NCBI GenBank assembly: GCA_009797885.1
Contig: WNKP01000013.1
Span: forward strand, 62,001-126,000
Reading direction: 5' to 3'
Length of the DNA stretch: 64,000 nt
From: Flavobacteriaceae bacterium GF1
GTDB taxonomy: Bacteria; Bacteroidota; Bacteroidia; Flavobacteriales; Flavobacteriaceae
Below the pieces are notes generated by a model that ran no database searches, was not told where the DNA came from, and worked only from the letters and a program-made list of their open reading frames with translations. Of this stretch, positions 26,874 through 36,555 are shown in pieces. The first letter of the stretch is position 1. Every line of letters starts with the position of its first letter. The position numbers and the translations under genes are program-made.

Positions 26874-28514
26874 CTAGGCCAACATAGTAACGGGATTTTC
26901 CAAATATGCCCTCAGCGTTTGTAAAAACTGTGCACCAGTGGCTCCATCCACGGTTCTATGGTCACAGGCCAAAGTTACCTTCATAGTACTCCCAGCCACA
27001 ATGGCCCCATTTTTAACAACGGGTTTTTCCACAATGGCGCCAACGGACAATATTGCCGAATTGGGTTGATTGATAATGGAAGTAAATTCCAAAATACCGA
27101 ACATCCCTAAGTTTGAAACCGTAAACGTACTCCCTTCCATCTCATCCGGCTTTATCTTTTTTGACCTGGCACGTCCCGCCAAATCTTTTACAGCCCCCCC
27201 TATTTGGGTAAGGCTCATTTGATCGGCAAATTTTAGGACGGGTACCACCAGTCCATCATCCACGGCCACGGCCACCCCCATATGTATATGGTGGTTGTAC
27301 CTGGTAGTATCCCCGTTCCAGGAGGTATTTACCTGTGGATGTTTCTTCAAGGCCATGGCACAGGCCTTCAATACCATATCATTGAACGATACTTTGGTAT
27401 CGGGTAAGCTGTTGATCTGCGATCGTGAAGCTTTGGCATTGTCCATATCCACTTCTATGGTCAAATAATAATGTGGTGCGCTAAATTTGGACTCACCCAA
27501 ACGTTTGGCAATGACCTTTCGCATGGTGGAGTTCTTCACCTCTTCTGAACCCTCTTCACCAACAGGCAATGAAACTGGGGCTACAGAAGCTGCTACCGCT
27601 GCGGTATCAGCCGTGGTCGCAACGGCGGCGACCTGAGGTGCAGCAGTAGTTGATGGTTTATAATTCTCAACATCGCGCTTGACAATCCTTCCATTATCTC
27701 CCGAACCATTGATTTGGGAAAGATCGATTCCCTTATCGGCGGCTATTTTCTTTGCCAAAGGTGAAGCAAAAATTCGTTCTCCTGAAGACGTACTTGAAAC
27801 CGCTACGGAAACTTCCTCTTTTTTTGCCGCTTCGGTAGTATTTTCCACGGGGGCAGTCCCTTTTTCTGAGGTACTGGCAGTGGAAGGCCCTGCATTTAGA
27901 ACGGCATTTACATCGGTTCCCTCCGGCCCTATGATGGCAAGCAAAGAGTCTACGGGAGCGCCTTCTCCTTCCTGGATTCCTATGTGCAATAAGGTCCCTG
28001 AGTAGAAGGATTCAAACTCCATGGTCGCTTTGTCCGTTTCAATCTCGGCCAGGATATCCCCTTCTTCAATGGAATCCCCAACTTTTTTCAACCAAGATGC
28101 CACCGTACCTTCTTCCATAGTGTCACTTAGGCGGGGCATGGTAATGATTTCGACACCTTCCGGGATAGCTCCACCTGCAGCCGGGGACGGAGAAGCCCCT
28201 TCGTCTTTTGGTTCAGGCACTTCGGGTTCCGTTGTTGCGGTTCCACTTCCATTTAATAGGGCAGAAATATCCTCCCCTTCCTCGCCAATAATTGCCAATA
28301 AAGAATCCACTGGAGCGCCATCCCCTTCTTGAATGCCTATATGCAAAAGCGTTCCCTCATGAAAGGACTCGAATTCCATAGTAGCCTTATCGGTTTCAAT
28401 CTCAGCAAGGATGTCTCCCTCTTCAACTTTATCCCCTACTTTCTTTAACCATTTGGCGACCGTACCTTCTTCCATGGTATCGCTCAACCTGGGCATATTG
28501 ATTACTTCTGCCAT
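26874..28514 (-). CDS. pdhC: pyruvate dehydrogenase E2 (dihydrolipoamide acetyltransferase), two lipoyl domains
   Basis: Transfers acetyl from lipoyl to CoA in the pyruvate dehydrogenase complex. The 546 residues contain lipoyl domain 1 (about 1-80, Lys43 in ETDKATMEF), lipoyl domain 2 (about 122-200, Lys162 in the same motif), an E3/E1-binding domain (about 247-284) and the catalytic core (about 325-546) with DHRTVDGATG. The domains are joined by Ala/Thr/Pro-rich linkers. The two lipoyl domains are nearly identical in protein but differ at many synonymous bases, so the duplication is not recent. pdhA lies four bases upstream. Confidence 0.96.
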   Translation of the reverse strand: MAEVINMPRLSDTMEEGTVAKWLKKVGDKVEEGDILAEIETDKATMEFESFHEGTLLHIGIQEGDGAPVDSLLAIIGEEGEDISALLNGSGTATTEPEVPEPKDEGASPSPAAGGAIPEGVEIITMPRLSDTMEEGTVASWLKKVGDSIEEGDILAEIETDKATMEFESFYSGTLLHIGIQEGEGAPVDSLLAIIGPEGTDVNAVLNAGPSTASTSEKGTAPVENTTEAAKKEEVSVAVSSTSSGERIFASPLAKKIAADKGIDLSQINGSGDNGRIVKRDVENYKPSTTAAPQVAAVATTADTAAVAASVAPVSLPVGEEGSEEVKNSTMRKVIAKRLGESKFSAPHYYLTIEVDMDNAKASRSQINSLPDTKVSFNDMVLKACAMALKKHPQVNTSWNGDTTRYNHHIHMGVAVAVDDGLVVPVLKFADQMSLTQIGGAVKDLAGRARSKKIKPDEMEGSTFTVSNLGMFGILEFTSIINQPNSAILSVGAIVEKPVVKNGAIVAGSTMKVTLACDHRTVDGATGAQFLQTLRAYLENPVTMLA

Positions 28515-28518
28515 CTAG

Positions 28519-29517
28519 CTACAATTTGTGTGGTATGAATGGATAATTTTCTTGTTCGTAAACCGTATCGTACAATTGTTCCACAGGAGGGTATTCGGAC
28601 TCTTCGGCAAACTTTTCACATTCAGAGACCAGAGCCTTCACCCTCTTGTCAATTTCCTTTATTTCTTCTTCCGTAGCATATTTCTTCTCCAAGAGCACAT
28701 CCTTGACCTGGGTAATAGGGTCGATTTTTTTGTATTCCTCAACCTCATCCTTGGTGCGGTAATGCTGTGCATCCGACATGGAATGACCGCGATAGCGATA
28801 GGTTTTCATCTCCAAAAATGTTGGACCTCCCCCGGTTCTTGCCCTTTCAATGGCTTTGTCCATTTCTTTGGCGACAATGGCAGGGTCCATCCCATCAACT
28901 GGCGCACAAGGCATTTCATAGCCCAGTCCCAGCTTCCAGATATCTGTGGTATATGCAGTTCTTGCAACCGATGTCCCCATGGCATATCCGTTGTTTTCAC
29001 AGATAAAAACAACCGGCAGTTGCCATAGCATGGCCAGATTAAAAGTCTCATGCAATGACCCTTGTCTTACAGCCCCATCGCCCATATAGCAAAGGGTAAC
29101 CGAATCCCTTTTGAAATATTTATCCGCAAATGCCAGACCGGCACCAAGGGGTATTTGGCCACCAACAATTCCATGGCCCCCATAAAAACGGTATTCCTTG
29201 GAGAAAATATGCATGGAACCGCCCATTCCCTTAGAGGTTCCCGTAACCTTTCCAAAAAGCTCTGCCATAACCTTTTTTGGGTCTACACCCATCCCTATGG
29301 GTTGAACGTGGTTTCGGTAAGCCGTTATCATACGGTCCTTGGTCAAATCCATGGCGTGCAATGCACCCGCCAAAACCGCTTCCTGTCCGTTGTACAAATG
29401 GAGAAAACCCCTTACTTTTTGTTGTATGTAAACGGCTGCGAGCTTATCCTCAAACTTTCGCCAAAAAAGCATGTCTTCATACCATTTAAGGTAAACCTCT
29501 TTTGTGATTTTCTTCAT
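28519..29517 (-). CDS. pdhA: pyruvate dehydrogenase E1 alpha subunit
   Basis: TPP-dependent decarboxylating subunit, 332 residues. The TPP motif runs from GDGAVRQGS to ENN (about residues 168-197), and phosphorylation-loop-like YRYRGHSMSDA follows. It needs an E1 beta subunit, which is not encoded nearby; only the E2 gene pdhC follows. This split arrangement, with the beta gene elsewhere, is common in Flavobacteriaceae. Confidence 0.95.
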   Translation of the reverse strand: MKKITKEVYLKWYEDMLFWRKFEDKLAAVYIQQKVRGFLHLYNGQEAVLAGALHAMDLTKDRMITAYRNHVQPIGMGVDPKKVMAELFGKVTGTSKGMGGSMHIFSKEYRFYGGHGIVGGQIPLGAGLAFADKYFKRDSVTLCYMGDGAVRQGSLHETFNLAMLWQLPVVFICENNGYAMGTSVARTAYTTDIWKLGLGYEMPCAPVDGMDPAIVAKEMDKAIERARTGGGPTFLEMKTYRYRGHSMSDAQHYRTKDEVEEYKKIDPITQVKDVLLEKKYATEEEIKEIDKRVKALVSECEKFAEESEYPPVEQLYDTVYEQENYPFIPHKL

Positions 29518-29607
29518 TGATGCAAATTGTTAGTTGTTCACTTTTTTTCAAGCGAAAAACAAAAATACACAAACATCTTATGTAGTGAAAAAATAGAATT
29601 AAGAATC

Positions 29608-30090
29608 CTATAAAAAAGAGTCATCAAACCCTAGGGGCAACAAATCGGAAATGGAGCCACATTTGTAAATGGGCCCTGCTTGTCCCCTCATGATGATGCT
29701 AATGGGGCTTCCCTGCTTTTTTTCGTATTCAACTATAGTCTGTCTACAAATACCACAGGGTGCCGCAGGAGAGGTCAGTTGATGTGATTGGGAGGCAGCA
29801 GTGATCGCAATGGCCTTTATCACCACATTGGGGTAATTGGTTCCAGCGCTGGACACCGCTACGCCCTCGGCACAAATTCCGGCAGGAAAGGAAGCATTTT
29901 CCTGGTTGCTACCCAAAACAACCTTTCCGTTTTCCAATAGAAGTGCTGCGCCAACACTGAATTTGGAATAAGGGGAATGGGAACTTTGTCTTGCTTTTTC
30001 CGCTTCATTCAATAGGGTTATGTCTTCCATGGGCATTTCATCCAACGAATGGAATACTGAAAGTTCGAAGCCAATCTGTTTTTTTTCCAT
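29608..30090 (-). CDS. cdd: cytidine deaminase
   Basis: Deaminates (deoxy)cytidine to (deoxy)uridine in pyrimidine salvage. The 160-residue product has the zinc motifs CAEG and PCGICRQ and the substrate-binding NQENAS/FPAGIC segment. Tetrameric small-type length plus an N-terminal extension of about 20 residues. It lies between porV and pdhA in the same direction, a common flavobacterial order. Confidence 0.96.
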   Translation of the reverse strand: MEKKQIGFELSVFHSLDEMPMEDITLLNEAEKARQSSHSPYSKFSVGAALLLENGKVVLGSNQENASFPAGICAEGVAVSSAGTNYPNVVIKAIAITAASQSHQLTSPAAPCGICRQTIVEYEKKQGSPISIIMRGQAGPIYKCGSISDLLPLGFDDSFL

Positions 30091-30276
30091 TTAGCTCTGG
30101 TTCATTTCTAAAAATGAGGTGATTAAACTTTTTGCGTTTAGGCGAAAATTAGGCATTTTTTGACCATTTGAAAGCTTTTTTGAGTTGCATGTCAGCGCTA
30201 CGGAAGGAAAAAAAGAAGAAAAATGGGCAAAAAAGGATAATTTTTTAGCAAATGGAAAAAGTTTAAATCACTTCAA

Positions 30277-30301
30277 TAAAAAACCCCGACGATTGTCAGG
30301 G
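30277..30301 (-). terminator. intrinsic terminator after porV
   Basis: On the minus strand the stem CCCTGAC/GTCGGGG (30301-30295 with 30290-30284, one G-T pair) is followed by six T. It lies about 58 bases past the porV stop. Confidence 0.85.
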
Positions 30302-30358
30302 TCCATACTTCAATATTTTTATATCTAGCCCCTGTTCGGGCATTTGTCAAGCAAGCTT

Positions 30359-31510
30359 TTAGTCGATATAAATCTCTTCACCAAAATTAAAGGTAAGGGA
30401 AAATCGCAACGTGTTTTCCAATGGATTGCGGACTTGTGCAGTGGAGAACAGATAGGACAGGTCTATCTGTGTGGATTTAAACTTGAAGCCCGCCCCCAAC
30501 GTAAAAAATTGGCGCGACCCCTTTTCTTCATTTTCATTGAAATATCCCGCTCTAAGCATAAAGGATTCCAAATAGCGATACTCGGCTCCCATGGCCCAAG
30601 TAACTTCCTGAAGTTCTTCACTAAATCCGTCCGGTGCATCTCCAAAGGATTCAAATATCCCATTGAAGAAGCTTATCTGTCGGTATTCATTGGTATCTTC
30701 GCCATCAATGTCCCCATCCCCATCAAAATCCCTGGGGGTCGGAACCAAAAGCTTGTTGAATTCCGTATAAATGCCCAAAACATTGTCCGGGTCAAAAATG
30801 AAATCGAAACCGCCACCAAATTTCAAATTTGTCGGCAAAAACTCTTCTTGGCCACCACCATCGTATTGGATCTTACCCCCCACATTGGATATATTAAAGC
30901 CTCCCCTCCATCTACCATTAAAGGAATTGTATGCGATTTCCCGGGAACGATAAAAACCTGAAACGTCCACTGCAAAAGCATTTGCAGCTTGGGAATCCTG
31001 TGTTCCTTCCTGAAACCTTAGGTTGGAACTTATGAACCTTCCCCCAACGGACATCGCAAAGGTTGGGCTCAATTTAAGGGAATACGAACCTTCCACGGAA
31101 AATTCGTTGGGCTCAACAATCCTTGGGTCCTCAGTTGCCGTTTGCCTTAATTCAATTTCACCCAGGCCAAAAAACCTGACCCCAAAACCAAAGGCACTTC
31201 CTTCATTGATCTTGTTATATACATTGGCGCTCAAGAGCGCAATATCCGTAACAATACTCTCCAAATAAGGGGTATAACTTACCCCTACACCCAGTTTTTG
31301 CTTTGCAAAAGCATATTTGGAAGGGTTCCATTGCTGTGAAAACGCATCCATGGGAGTGGCAACACCCATATCCCCCATACCGGAACTTCTTGCATCCGCG
31401 GCAATGTTCAAAAATGGCACAGCGGTAGTAATGGCCCGTTCTTGTTGGGAGGAAACTTTAGCGACTAACAGTATGGAAGCTAAAAGAATGAACTTTTTCA
31501 TTTTCGTCAT
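30359..31510 (-). CDS. porV: type IX secretion system outer membrane protein PorV
   Basis: A 383-residue FadL-like outer-membrane barrel. It has a signal peptide (MKKFILLASILLVAKVSSQ), the PorV N-terminal hallmark FLNIAADARSSGMGDMGVA and a C-terminal FSLTFNFG. PorV shuttles T9SS cargo from the translocon to the attachment complex. The starts at 31510 (MTKMKK) or 31501 fit the signal peptide; upstream codons to 31552 do not. gldJ diverges upstream. In the Flavobacterium johnsoniae arrangement as I recall it, porU lies between them; here it does not. Confidence 0.93.
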   Translation of the reverse strand: MTKMKKFILLASILLVAKVSSQQERAITTAVPFLNIAADARSSGMGDMGVATPMDAFSQQWNPSKYAFAKQKLGVGVSYTPYLESIVTDIALLSANVYNKINEGSAFGFGVRFFGLGEIELRQTATEDPRIVEPNEFSVEGSYSLKLSPTFAMSVGGRFISSNLRFQEGTQDSQAANAFAVDVSGFYRSREIAYNSFNGRWRGGFNISNVGGKIQYDGGGQEEFLPTNLKFGGGFDFIFDPDNVLGIYTEFNKLLVPTPRDFDGDGDIDGEDTNEYRQISFFNGIFESFGDAPDGFSEELQEVTWAMGAEYRYLESFMLRAGYFNENEEKGSRQFFTLGAGFKFKSTQIDLSYLFSTAQVRNPLENTLRFSLTFNFGEEIYID

Positions 31511-31842
31511 TTTATTGAGTAGTCGATTGTTCTTATTTATGACCAAAGTCAAAAATGTTTGGACATATTATGGTTAAACGGGCTTTTTGTGAAATTCTTA
31601 TATGCACCTATTACTTTTCGATAAAAGTTTAAAGTACGGAATTCTGTTAATTCTGCACCAAGTTGATACTATTGTGGTTGAAGCTACGTTTGTAAAGCAT
31701 ATGGGCAGGTAATTAATTGTGCGCAAATTTTTTGTACGGTAAAATATTGTTCCCAATTTTTCGTTTTAAAGCCGAAAACTGGTTTAAATCAAATGAAACT
31801 AAAGTGCCATTTATAATGAGAATGGCTCAGAACTCAAGTCTT

Positions 31843-33501
31843 ATGAAAAAATACGTTGCAAAAGTTGTTCTTTCTTCTTTACTAGTTGTGGGAACCCTTT
31901 CTAGCTGTAAAAATTCATCTTCTTCCTCTTCCAAAAACATATCACGGGCCACAGGTTGGAAAATTAATGCCAAGGAAGGTGGTTTTCAGTATAATTCCGA
32001 TTTTAAAGAGCAAGAAACCCCACCAGGTACGGTATTTGTGGAAGGAGGAACTTTCACAAAGGGAAAAGTTCAGGACGACATCATGCATGACTGGAACAAT
32101 TCAGCAACGCAGCAGCATGTCCAATCCTTTTATATGGACGAGACCGAGGTGACCAATGTAATGTATTTGGAATATCTGGATTACTTAAAAGCGGTATACC
32201 CTCCTGAAAATCCAATGTATGAAAACATTTATAGAGGGGCCTTGCCGGATACTTTGGTATGGAGAAACCGTTTGGGTTTTAATGAAACAATGACCAATAG
32301 CTATTTAAGGCATCCGGCCTATGCAGAGTACCCAGTGGTTGGTGTTAATTGGGTTCAAGCCACACAGTATGCGGAATGGCGTACGGATAGGGTCAATGAG
32401 ATCATGTTGGTAAGGGAAGGGTTCTTGTCCGAGGATGCAATGTACGGCGTTGTCAATGGCGAAGTCAATGGAACTTTTAGTACCGAAGCTTACTTAAATA
32501 ACCCCGAATCCGTTTATGGCGGTGAAATAGATTCACTTCAAGGAAAACAGAAAAGGGATTCCATCAATGTTTTTGCCAAACGCAGCAGTGGTATCATCAC
32601 CCCGGAGTACCGTTTGCCTACGGAGACCGAATGGGAATACGCCGCGCAAGCTTTGATCGGGACCAGGGAATACAACAATTACAGGGGTAGAAAAAAATAT
32701 CCATGGGAAGGTGATTATACAAGAAATGGTCAACGTGTAGGTCGTGGTGACCAATTGGCCAACTTTAAGCAAGGTAAGGGGGATTACGGTGGAATCGCCG
32801 GTTGGTCCGATGACGGAGCCGATATCACTGCAGAAGTTAAATCGTACAAACCCAATGATTTTGGCCTTTATGATATGGCAGGTAACGTAAGTGAATGGGT
32901 AGCTGATGTCTACAGACCTATTGTTGATGATGAAATTAGTGACTTTAATTACTATCGTGGGAATATCTATTTGAAAAAGGCGATTGGTGAGGACGGCAAA
33001 GTAGATGTCCTACGTGATGAAATAGTGTATGACACCCTACCAAACGGCAGAATTGTCGCAGTGAACCTACCGGGTGAAATCAAAGAGGTCCCCATTGGCG
33101 AGGAAGAAACCTACTTAAGGACAAACTTCTCGACCAGTGACAATAGAGGATTTCGTGATGGCGATCCCGGGTCTTCCAGATTCTTTGAGCGTTTTAGTGA
33201 TGAAGAAGAGGACAATAGAAAAATGTACGATTCCCCTTCACACAAAGTGGAAAGGGATTCTACGGGCAAATTGTTACGTCAGTATGATACCTCCAACTAT
33301 AGGACTTCCCTGATCAACGATGAAGTAAGGGTCTATAAGGGTGGTTCCTGGAGAGATAGGGCATTCTGGTTGGATCCTGCACAACGGAGGTACCTACCAC
33401 AATATATGGCTACGGACGATATCGGATTCAGATGTGCCATGTCACGGGTAGGATCTAAATCCAAAACCAAGAAAACGGTTAGGCATAAGAAAGCCAAATA
33501 A
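31843..33501 (+). CDS. gldJ: gliding motility lipoprotein GldJ
   Basis: A 552-residue lipoprotein (lipobox LSSC, Cys22) with a formylglycine-generating-enzyme-like sulfatase-modifying fold: GTVFVEGGTFTKG, DETEVTNVMYLEYL, RLPTETEWEYAA, GNVSEWVADVY, GGSWRDRAFW and IGFRCAM. GldJ supports the gliding motor and T9SS in Bacteroidetes and is structural rather than catalytic. ATG 31843 gives a clean signal; the open frame extends upstream to 31717 without one. murF follows after a terminator, the usual flavobacterial neighbourhood. Confidence 0.94.
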   Translation: MKKYVAKVVLSSLLVVGTLSSCKNSSSSSSKNISRATGWKINAKEGGFQYNSDFKEQETPPGTVFVEGGTFTKGKVQDDIMHDWNNSATQQHVQSFYMDETEVTNVMYLEYLDYLKAVYPPENPMYENIYRGALPDTLVWRNRLGFNETMTNSYLRHPAYAEYPVVGVNWVQATQYAEWRTDRVNEIMLVREGFLSEDAMYGVVNGEVNGTFSTEAYLNNPESVYGGEIDSLQGKQKRDSINVFAKRSSGIITPEYRLPTETEWEYAAQALIGTREYNNYRGRKKYPWEGDYTRNGQRVGRGDQLANFKQGKGDYGGIAGWSDDGADITAEVKSYKPNDFGLYDMAGNVSEWVADVYRPIVDDEISDFNYYRGNIYLKKAIGEDGKVDVLRDEIVYDTLPNGRIVAVNLPGEIKEVPIGEEETYLRTNFSTSDNRGFRDGDPGSSRFFERFSDEEEDNRKMYDSPSHKVERDSTGKLLRQYDTSNYRTSLINDEVRVYKGGSWRDRAFWLDPAQRRYLPQYMATDDIGFRCAMSRVGSKSKTKKTVRHKKAK

Positions 33502-33520
33502 ATATTTGATTTCATTTAAA

Positions 33521-33551
33521 AGCCCTTGATATTGAATCAAGGGCTTTTTTT
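33521..33551 (+). terminator. intrinsic terminator after gldJ
   Basis: Perfect 10-bp stem AGCCCTTGAT (33521-33530) and ATCAAGGGCT (33536-33545), followed by a T run to 33551. It ends 12 bases before the murF start. Confidence 0.92.
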
Positions 33552-33562
33552 ATCTTCGATTT

Positions 33563-34837
33563 ATGGATTTGGAACAATTGCACCAACTGTTTTTACAGTA
33601 CGGAAACGTATCAACGGACACCCGAAAAATCGAGCAAGACTCTCTTTTCTTTGCCCTGAAAGGACCGAATTTTAATGGAAATGCCTTTGCGAAGGAAGCA
33701 CTAAAAAAAGGGGCCGCCTATGCCATAATTGATGAACCTGAATTCCAACTTGATGCTAAGACCATTTTGGTGGAAGATGTGTTGAAGACCTTACAGGAAT
33801 TGGGCACCTATCACAGGAACCAGAGTAAAGCGATTGTAATTTCCTTGACCGGAAGCAATGGCAAAACCACCACAAAGGAATTGATCTACGCCGTGCTATC
33901 CAAAAAGTACAGAACCATTGCCACCCAAGGCAATCTCAACAATCACATTGGGGTTCCCTTAACCTTACTGAGCATAAGGGAGGATACCGAAATGGCCATT
34001 ATCGAAATGGGCGCCAACCACCAAAAGGAAATTGAGTTTCTTTCAAACCTCTCCCAGCCGGACTTCGGCTATATTACCAATTTTGGGAAAGCCCATTTGG
34101 AAGGTTTTGGGGGCATTGATGGTGTAATTAAGGGGAAAAGTGAACTATATGATTACTTACTGGCCAACAATGGACATGTCTTCCTAAACGCCGACGATCC
34201 CATTCAAAAGGAAAAACTATCACACTATGTGAAAAAGTTTGGTTTTAGCCAAACGGACGGTAACTATTACACTATAAAACTCTTGACCGCCGAACCTTTT
34301 GTTCAGCTCCAGTTTGAAAACATTACCGTGGAAACACAATTGGTAGGTGCCTATAATTTTCCCAACTGCTGTGCGGCGGTAGTCATCGGCAAGTATTTTA
34401 ATGTTCCCCCGGAGGATATCAAGAAAGCCATTGCTACCTACGTTCCAGGGAACAACCGATCGCAATTGTTGAAAAAGGCGGGGCACCACATTGTATTGGA
34501 TGCCTATAATGCCAATCCCAGTAGCATGGAGGTTGCCTTAAAAAGCTTTGCTAAGGTCAAGGCGAAACGCAAAATCCTTTTTCTTGGTGATATGTTTGAA
34601 CTGGGTGAAGCTGCAGCCAAAGAACACCAGGCCATTACGGACATGGCAGAAAAATTGGGATTTGACCAAATCTTTTTGGTCGGGGAGCACTTTGCGGACA
34701 CAAAGACCAATGCCCTTACTTTTTCTTCCTTTGAAGATTTGAAAAAATATCTTTTACAAAACCCATTGCCGCAGAGCACGCTTCTAATAAAGGGATCCCG
34801 GGGAATGGCCATGGAACGTATTCTTGATCTTCTCTGA
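33563..34837 (+). CDS. murF: UDP-MurNAc-tripeptide--D-alanyl-D-alanine ligase
   Basis: Adds D-Ala-D-Ala to the peptidoglycan precursor. The 424-residue Mur ligase carries the N-terminal STDTRKI uridine-binding segment, P-loop GSNGKTTTKE, EMGANHQKEI, and C-terminal DAYNANPSSM. It is not in a mur cluster here but after gldJ, from which a strong terminator separates it. Confidence 0.96.
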   Translation: MDLEQLHQLFLQYGNVSTDTRKIEQDSLFFALKGPNFNGNAFAKEALKKGAAYAIIDEPEFQLDAKTILVEDVLKTLQELGTYHRNQSKAIVISLTGSNGKTTTKELIYAVLSKKYRTIATQGNLNNHIGVPLTLLSIREDTEMAIIEMGANHQKEIEFLSNLSQPDFGYITNFGKAHLEGFGGIDGVIKGKSELYDYLLANNGHVFLNADDPIQKEKLSHYVKKFGFSQTDGNYYTIKLLTAEPFVQLQFENITVETQLVGAYNFPNCCAAVVIGKYFNVPPEDIKKAIATYVPGNNRSQLLKKAGHHIVLDAYNANPSSMEVALKSFAKVKAKRKILFLGDMFELGEAAAKEHQAITDMAEKLGFDQIFLVGEHFADTKTNALTFSSFEDLKKYLLQNPLPQSTLLIKGSRGMAMERILDLL

Positions 34838-34922
34838 TTTTGCCAAACTTTTCCTAAAAGTGGCATTTTATTGAAATGGTTCCACCTTTCCAGCGAACTA
34901 AAGCGTAACTAAACCAATTCGT

Positions 34923-35294
34923 ATGGAAAAGAACATCATCATCTTTGACGGGGAATGCAACTTATGCAATGGGGTTGTGGGCTGGTTGCTAAAATTTGCT
35001 CCATATGATATGTTCCAATTTGTTCCTTTTCAATCCCCAAAAGGACAACTATTGCTAAAACAGTACGGTTTTCCGACCGAAGACCTCACCACCGTTATCC
35101 TTTTTGATGAAAACGGCCCCCATACCCATTCCGATGGTTTTCTGGAAATTGTATCAAAAATTCCCAAGTGGCGATTGGTAGCCGCTTTGCTTGCCTACAT
35201 CCCAAAAATTATTAGGGATACCATTTACACTGTTGCCTCCAAAAATCGTGTGCGCTGGTTTGGTAAATCCAATGCCTGCACGGTAAGTTTTTAG
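34923..35294 (+). CDS. DCC-family (DUF393) thiol-disulfide oxidoreductase-like protein
   Basis: A 123-residue protein starting IIFDGECNLCNG; the DxxCxxC (Asp9, Cys12, Cys15) defines the DCC family, which has a thioredoxin-like fold. The C-terminal half carries RDTIYTVASKNRVRWFG, also typical. Redox partners are unknown. It stands alone downstream of murF. Confidence 0.88.
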   Translation: MEKNIIIFDGECNLCNGVVGWLLKFAPYDMFQFVPFQSPKGQLLLKQYGFPTEDLTTVILFDENGPHTHSDGFLEIVSKIPKWRLVAALLAYIPKIIRDTIYTVASKNRVRWFGKSNACTVSF

Positions 35295-35440
35295 AAAAAA
35301 TGGTTTTGGTCCTATCGTAATAGCCCTAATACTACCTTAGCAACATCATTCATTTCTGGTTTTTTCTACTTCAGGTATTCGTTATCTTAGGGATGTCCAG
35401 AGTGTATAAAATGGCCACTTTGAACCATAAAGCAGTAAAC

Positions 35441-35851
35441 ATGAAAAGTATCGTATTGCTCATTATAGCGATGGCCTATGGTATTTGTTCTTATGGACAA
35501 ATCCAACAAAGTGAGTTATATGGCCATTGGAAGGCAAAAAAGATAGTCAAAAAGTCGCCAAATCCCGAGCTTAGAGGTGTAATGGATGGTTTTAAAAATG
35601 CCACTTTTAGTTTTTTGGAAAATGGGGATTTTCAGTTAACGACCGAATCGAAAGCACCTACCTTTCAAATGATCCTCAGAATGGTTGAAGGTGCAAAATG
35701 GAAGTTTGATTCCCAAGAACAGCGCATCAAAATAGGTGCTGAAGAAGATGGATATTCAATTATGGGGATTTATCCCGCAAGAAAAAAATCCATAATGCGA
35801 TTTTCACTTGACGAAAGCGAGATGATTTTTGAGATGGAAAAGAATAATTAA
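35441..35851 (+). CDS. secreted lipocalin-like small protein
   Basis: A 136-residue protein with a signal peptide (IVLLIIAMAYGICSYGQ). The mature part starts GHWKAKK and alternates strands (FSFLENGDFQLTTES, WKFDSQEQRIKI, IMRFSLDESEMIFEM), like small Bacteroidetes lipocalin-type domains. No enzymatic motif. I place the start at ATG 35441; the frame is open from 35393 but only this start gives a signal peptide. Confidence 0.7.
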   Translation: MKSIVLLIIAMAYGICSYGQIQQSELYGHWKAKKIVKKSPNPELRGVMDGFKNATFSFLENGDFQLTTESKAPTFQMILRMVEGAKWKFDSQEQRIKIGAEEDGYSIMGIYPARKKSIMRFSLDESEMIFEMEKNN

Positions 35852-35877
35852 AAGAAGTCAGACTAGCCCTTGAAGAT

Positions 35878-35908
35878 GGAACCCCCCTTGGGTTATAAGA
35901 GGGGTTCC
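35878..35908 (+). terminator. possible terminator hairpin
   Basis: GGAACCCC (35878-35885) pairs perfectly with GGGGTTCC (35901-35908). No clear T run follows (only TTGTTATC), so it is a hairpin that may serve both converging units, the small secreted protein gene and the tRNA. Confidence 0.5.
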
Positions 35909-35919
35909 CTTGTTATCCG

Positions 35920-35994
35920 TGGAGTATACTGGATTCGAACCAGTGACCTCTGCCCTGTCAAGGCAGCGCTCTAAACCAACTGAGCTAATACTCC
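35920..35994 (-). tRNA. tRNA-Val (anticodon GAC)
   Basis: On the minus strand the acceptor GGAGTAT (35994-35988) pairs with ATACTCC (35927-35921), discriminator A. The D arm contains AGCTCAGTTGGTTTAGAGC. The anticodon stem CTGCC/GGCAG encloses loop TTGACAG, so the anticodon is GAC (valine). The T arm has GGTTCGAATCC. CCA is not encoded, as the next bases do not match. 75 nt. Confidence 0.95.
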
Positions 35995-36021
35995 AAAAAG
36001 TGCTGCAATATCGTAAAAATG

Positions 36022-36432
36022 TTACCAATCCCCATATTCTGCGGAATTCTTTTGTGTTTCATGCAAGGTGATATGCAATAATTGGCCTTCCCTGAGCTTG
36101 GGTTTCAAAATATCGTAAATAATTTTTACAAAATGTTCCGTGGAGGGAAAAACATCCTTAAACTCCGGGCAGTCTTCGTTTAGGTTTTTATGATCAAATC
36201 GTTCCTCTATTTCCTCCTTGATCAACTTCCCCAAAAAGGCCAAATCCATGACAAAGCCTGTATTGGGATCCACTTCACCTCGAATACGGACCTCGAGATC
36301 AAAATTATGGCCATGGTAATGGGGACTGTTACATTTCCCAAAAACCTCCACGTTCTTTTGATCGCTCCAGTTGGGATTGTGCAATCGATGTGCCGCATTA
36401 AAATGTGCCTTTCTACATATTGTTGCTATCAT
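36022..36432 (-). CDS. queD: 6-carboxytetrahydropterin synthase (QueD/PTPS family)
   Basis: Converts dihydroneopterin triphosphate to 6-carboxytetrahydropterin in queuosine/preQ0 synthesis. The 136-residue product has zinc ligands in AHFNAAHRL and HYHGHNF, the catalytic Cys in FGKCNSP, and FDHKNLN, PSTEHF and ETQKNSAEY. Start ATG 36432 (MIATICRKAHF) is chosen over upstream codons to 36471. Confidence 0.94.
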   Translation of the reverse strand: MIATICRKAHFNAAHRLHNPNWSDQKNVEVFGKCNSPHYHGHNFDLEVRIRGEVDPNTGFVMDLAFLGKLIKEEIEERFDHKNLNEDCPEFKDVFPSTEHFVKIIYDILKPKLREGQLLHITLHETQKNSAEYGDW

Positions 36433-36555
36433 GGCTGACCAATTACGAAAAGATGGACAAATGTAGTTCAAAAAAGACGGCTACATCCCCCCAGTGATGG
36501 CTTTTAAGAGTACGACTTGGTTGTTTACAAAACTAGCAATACATTGGGGAAAGAC

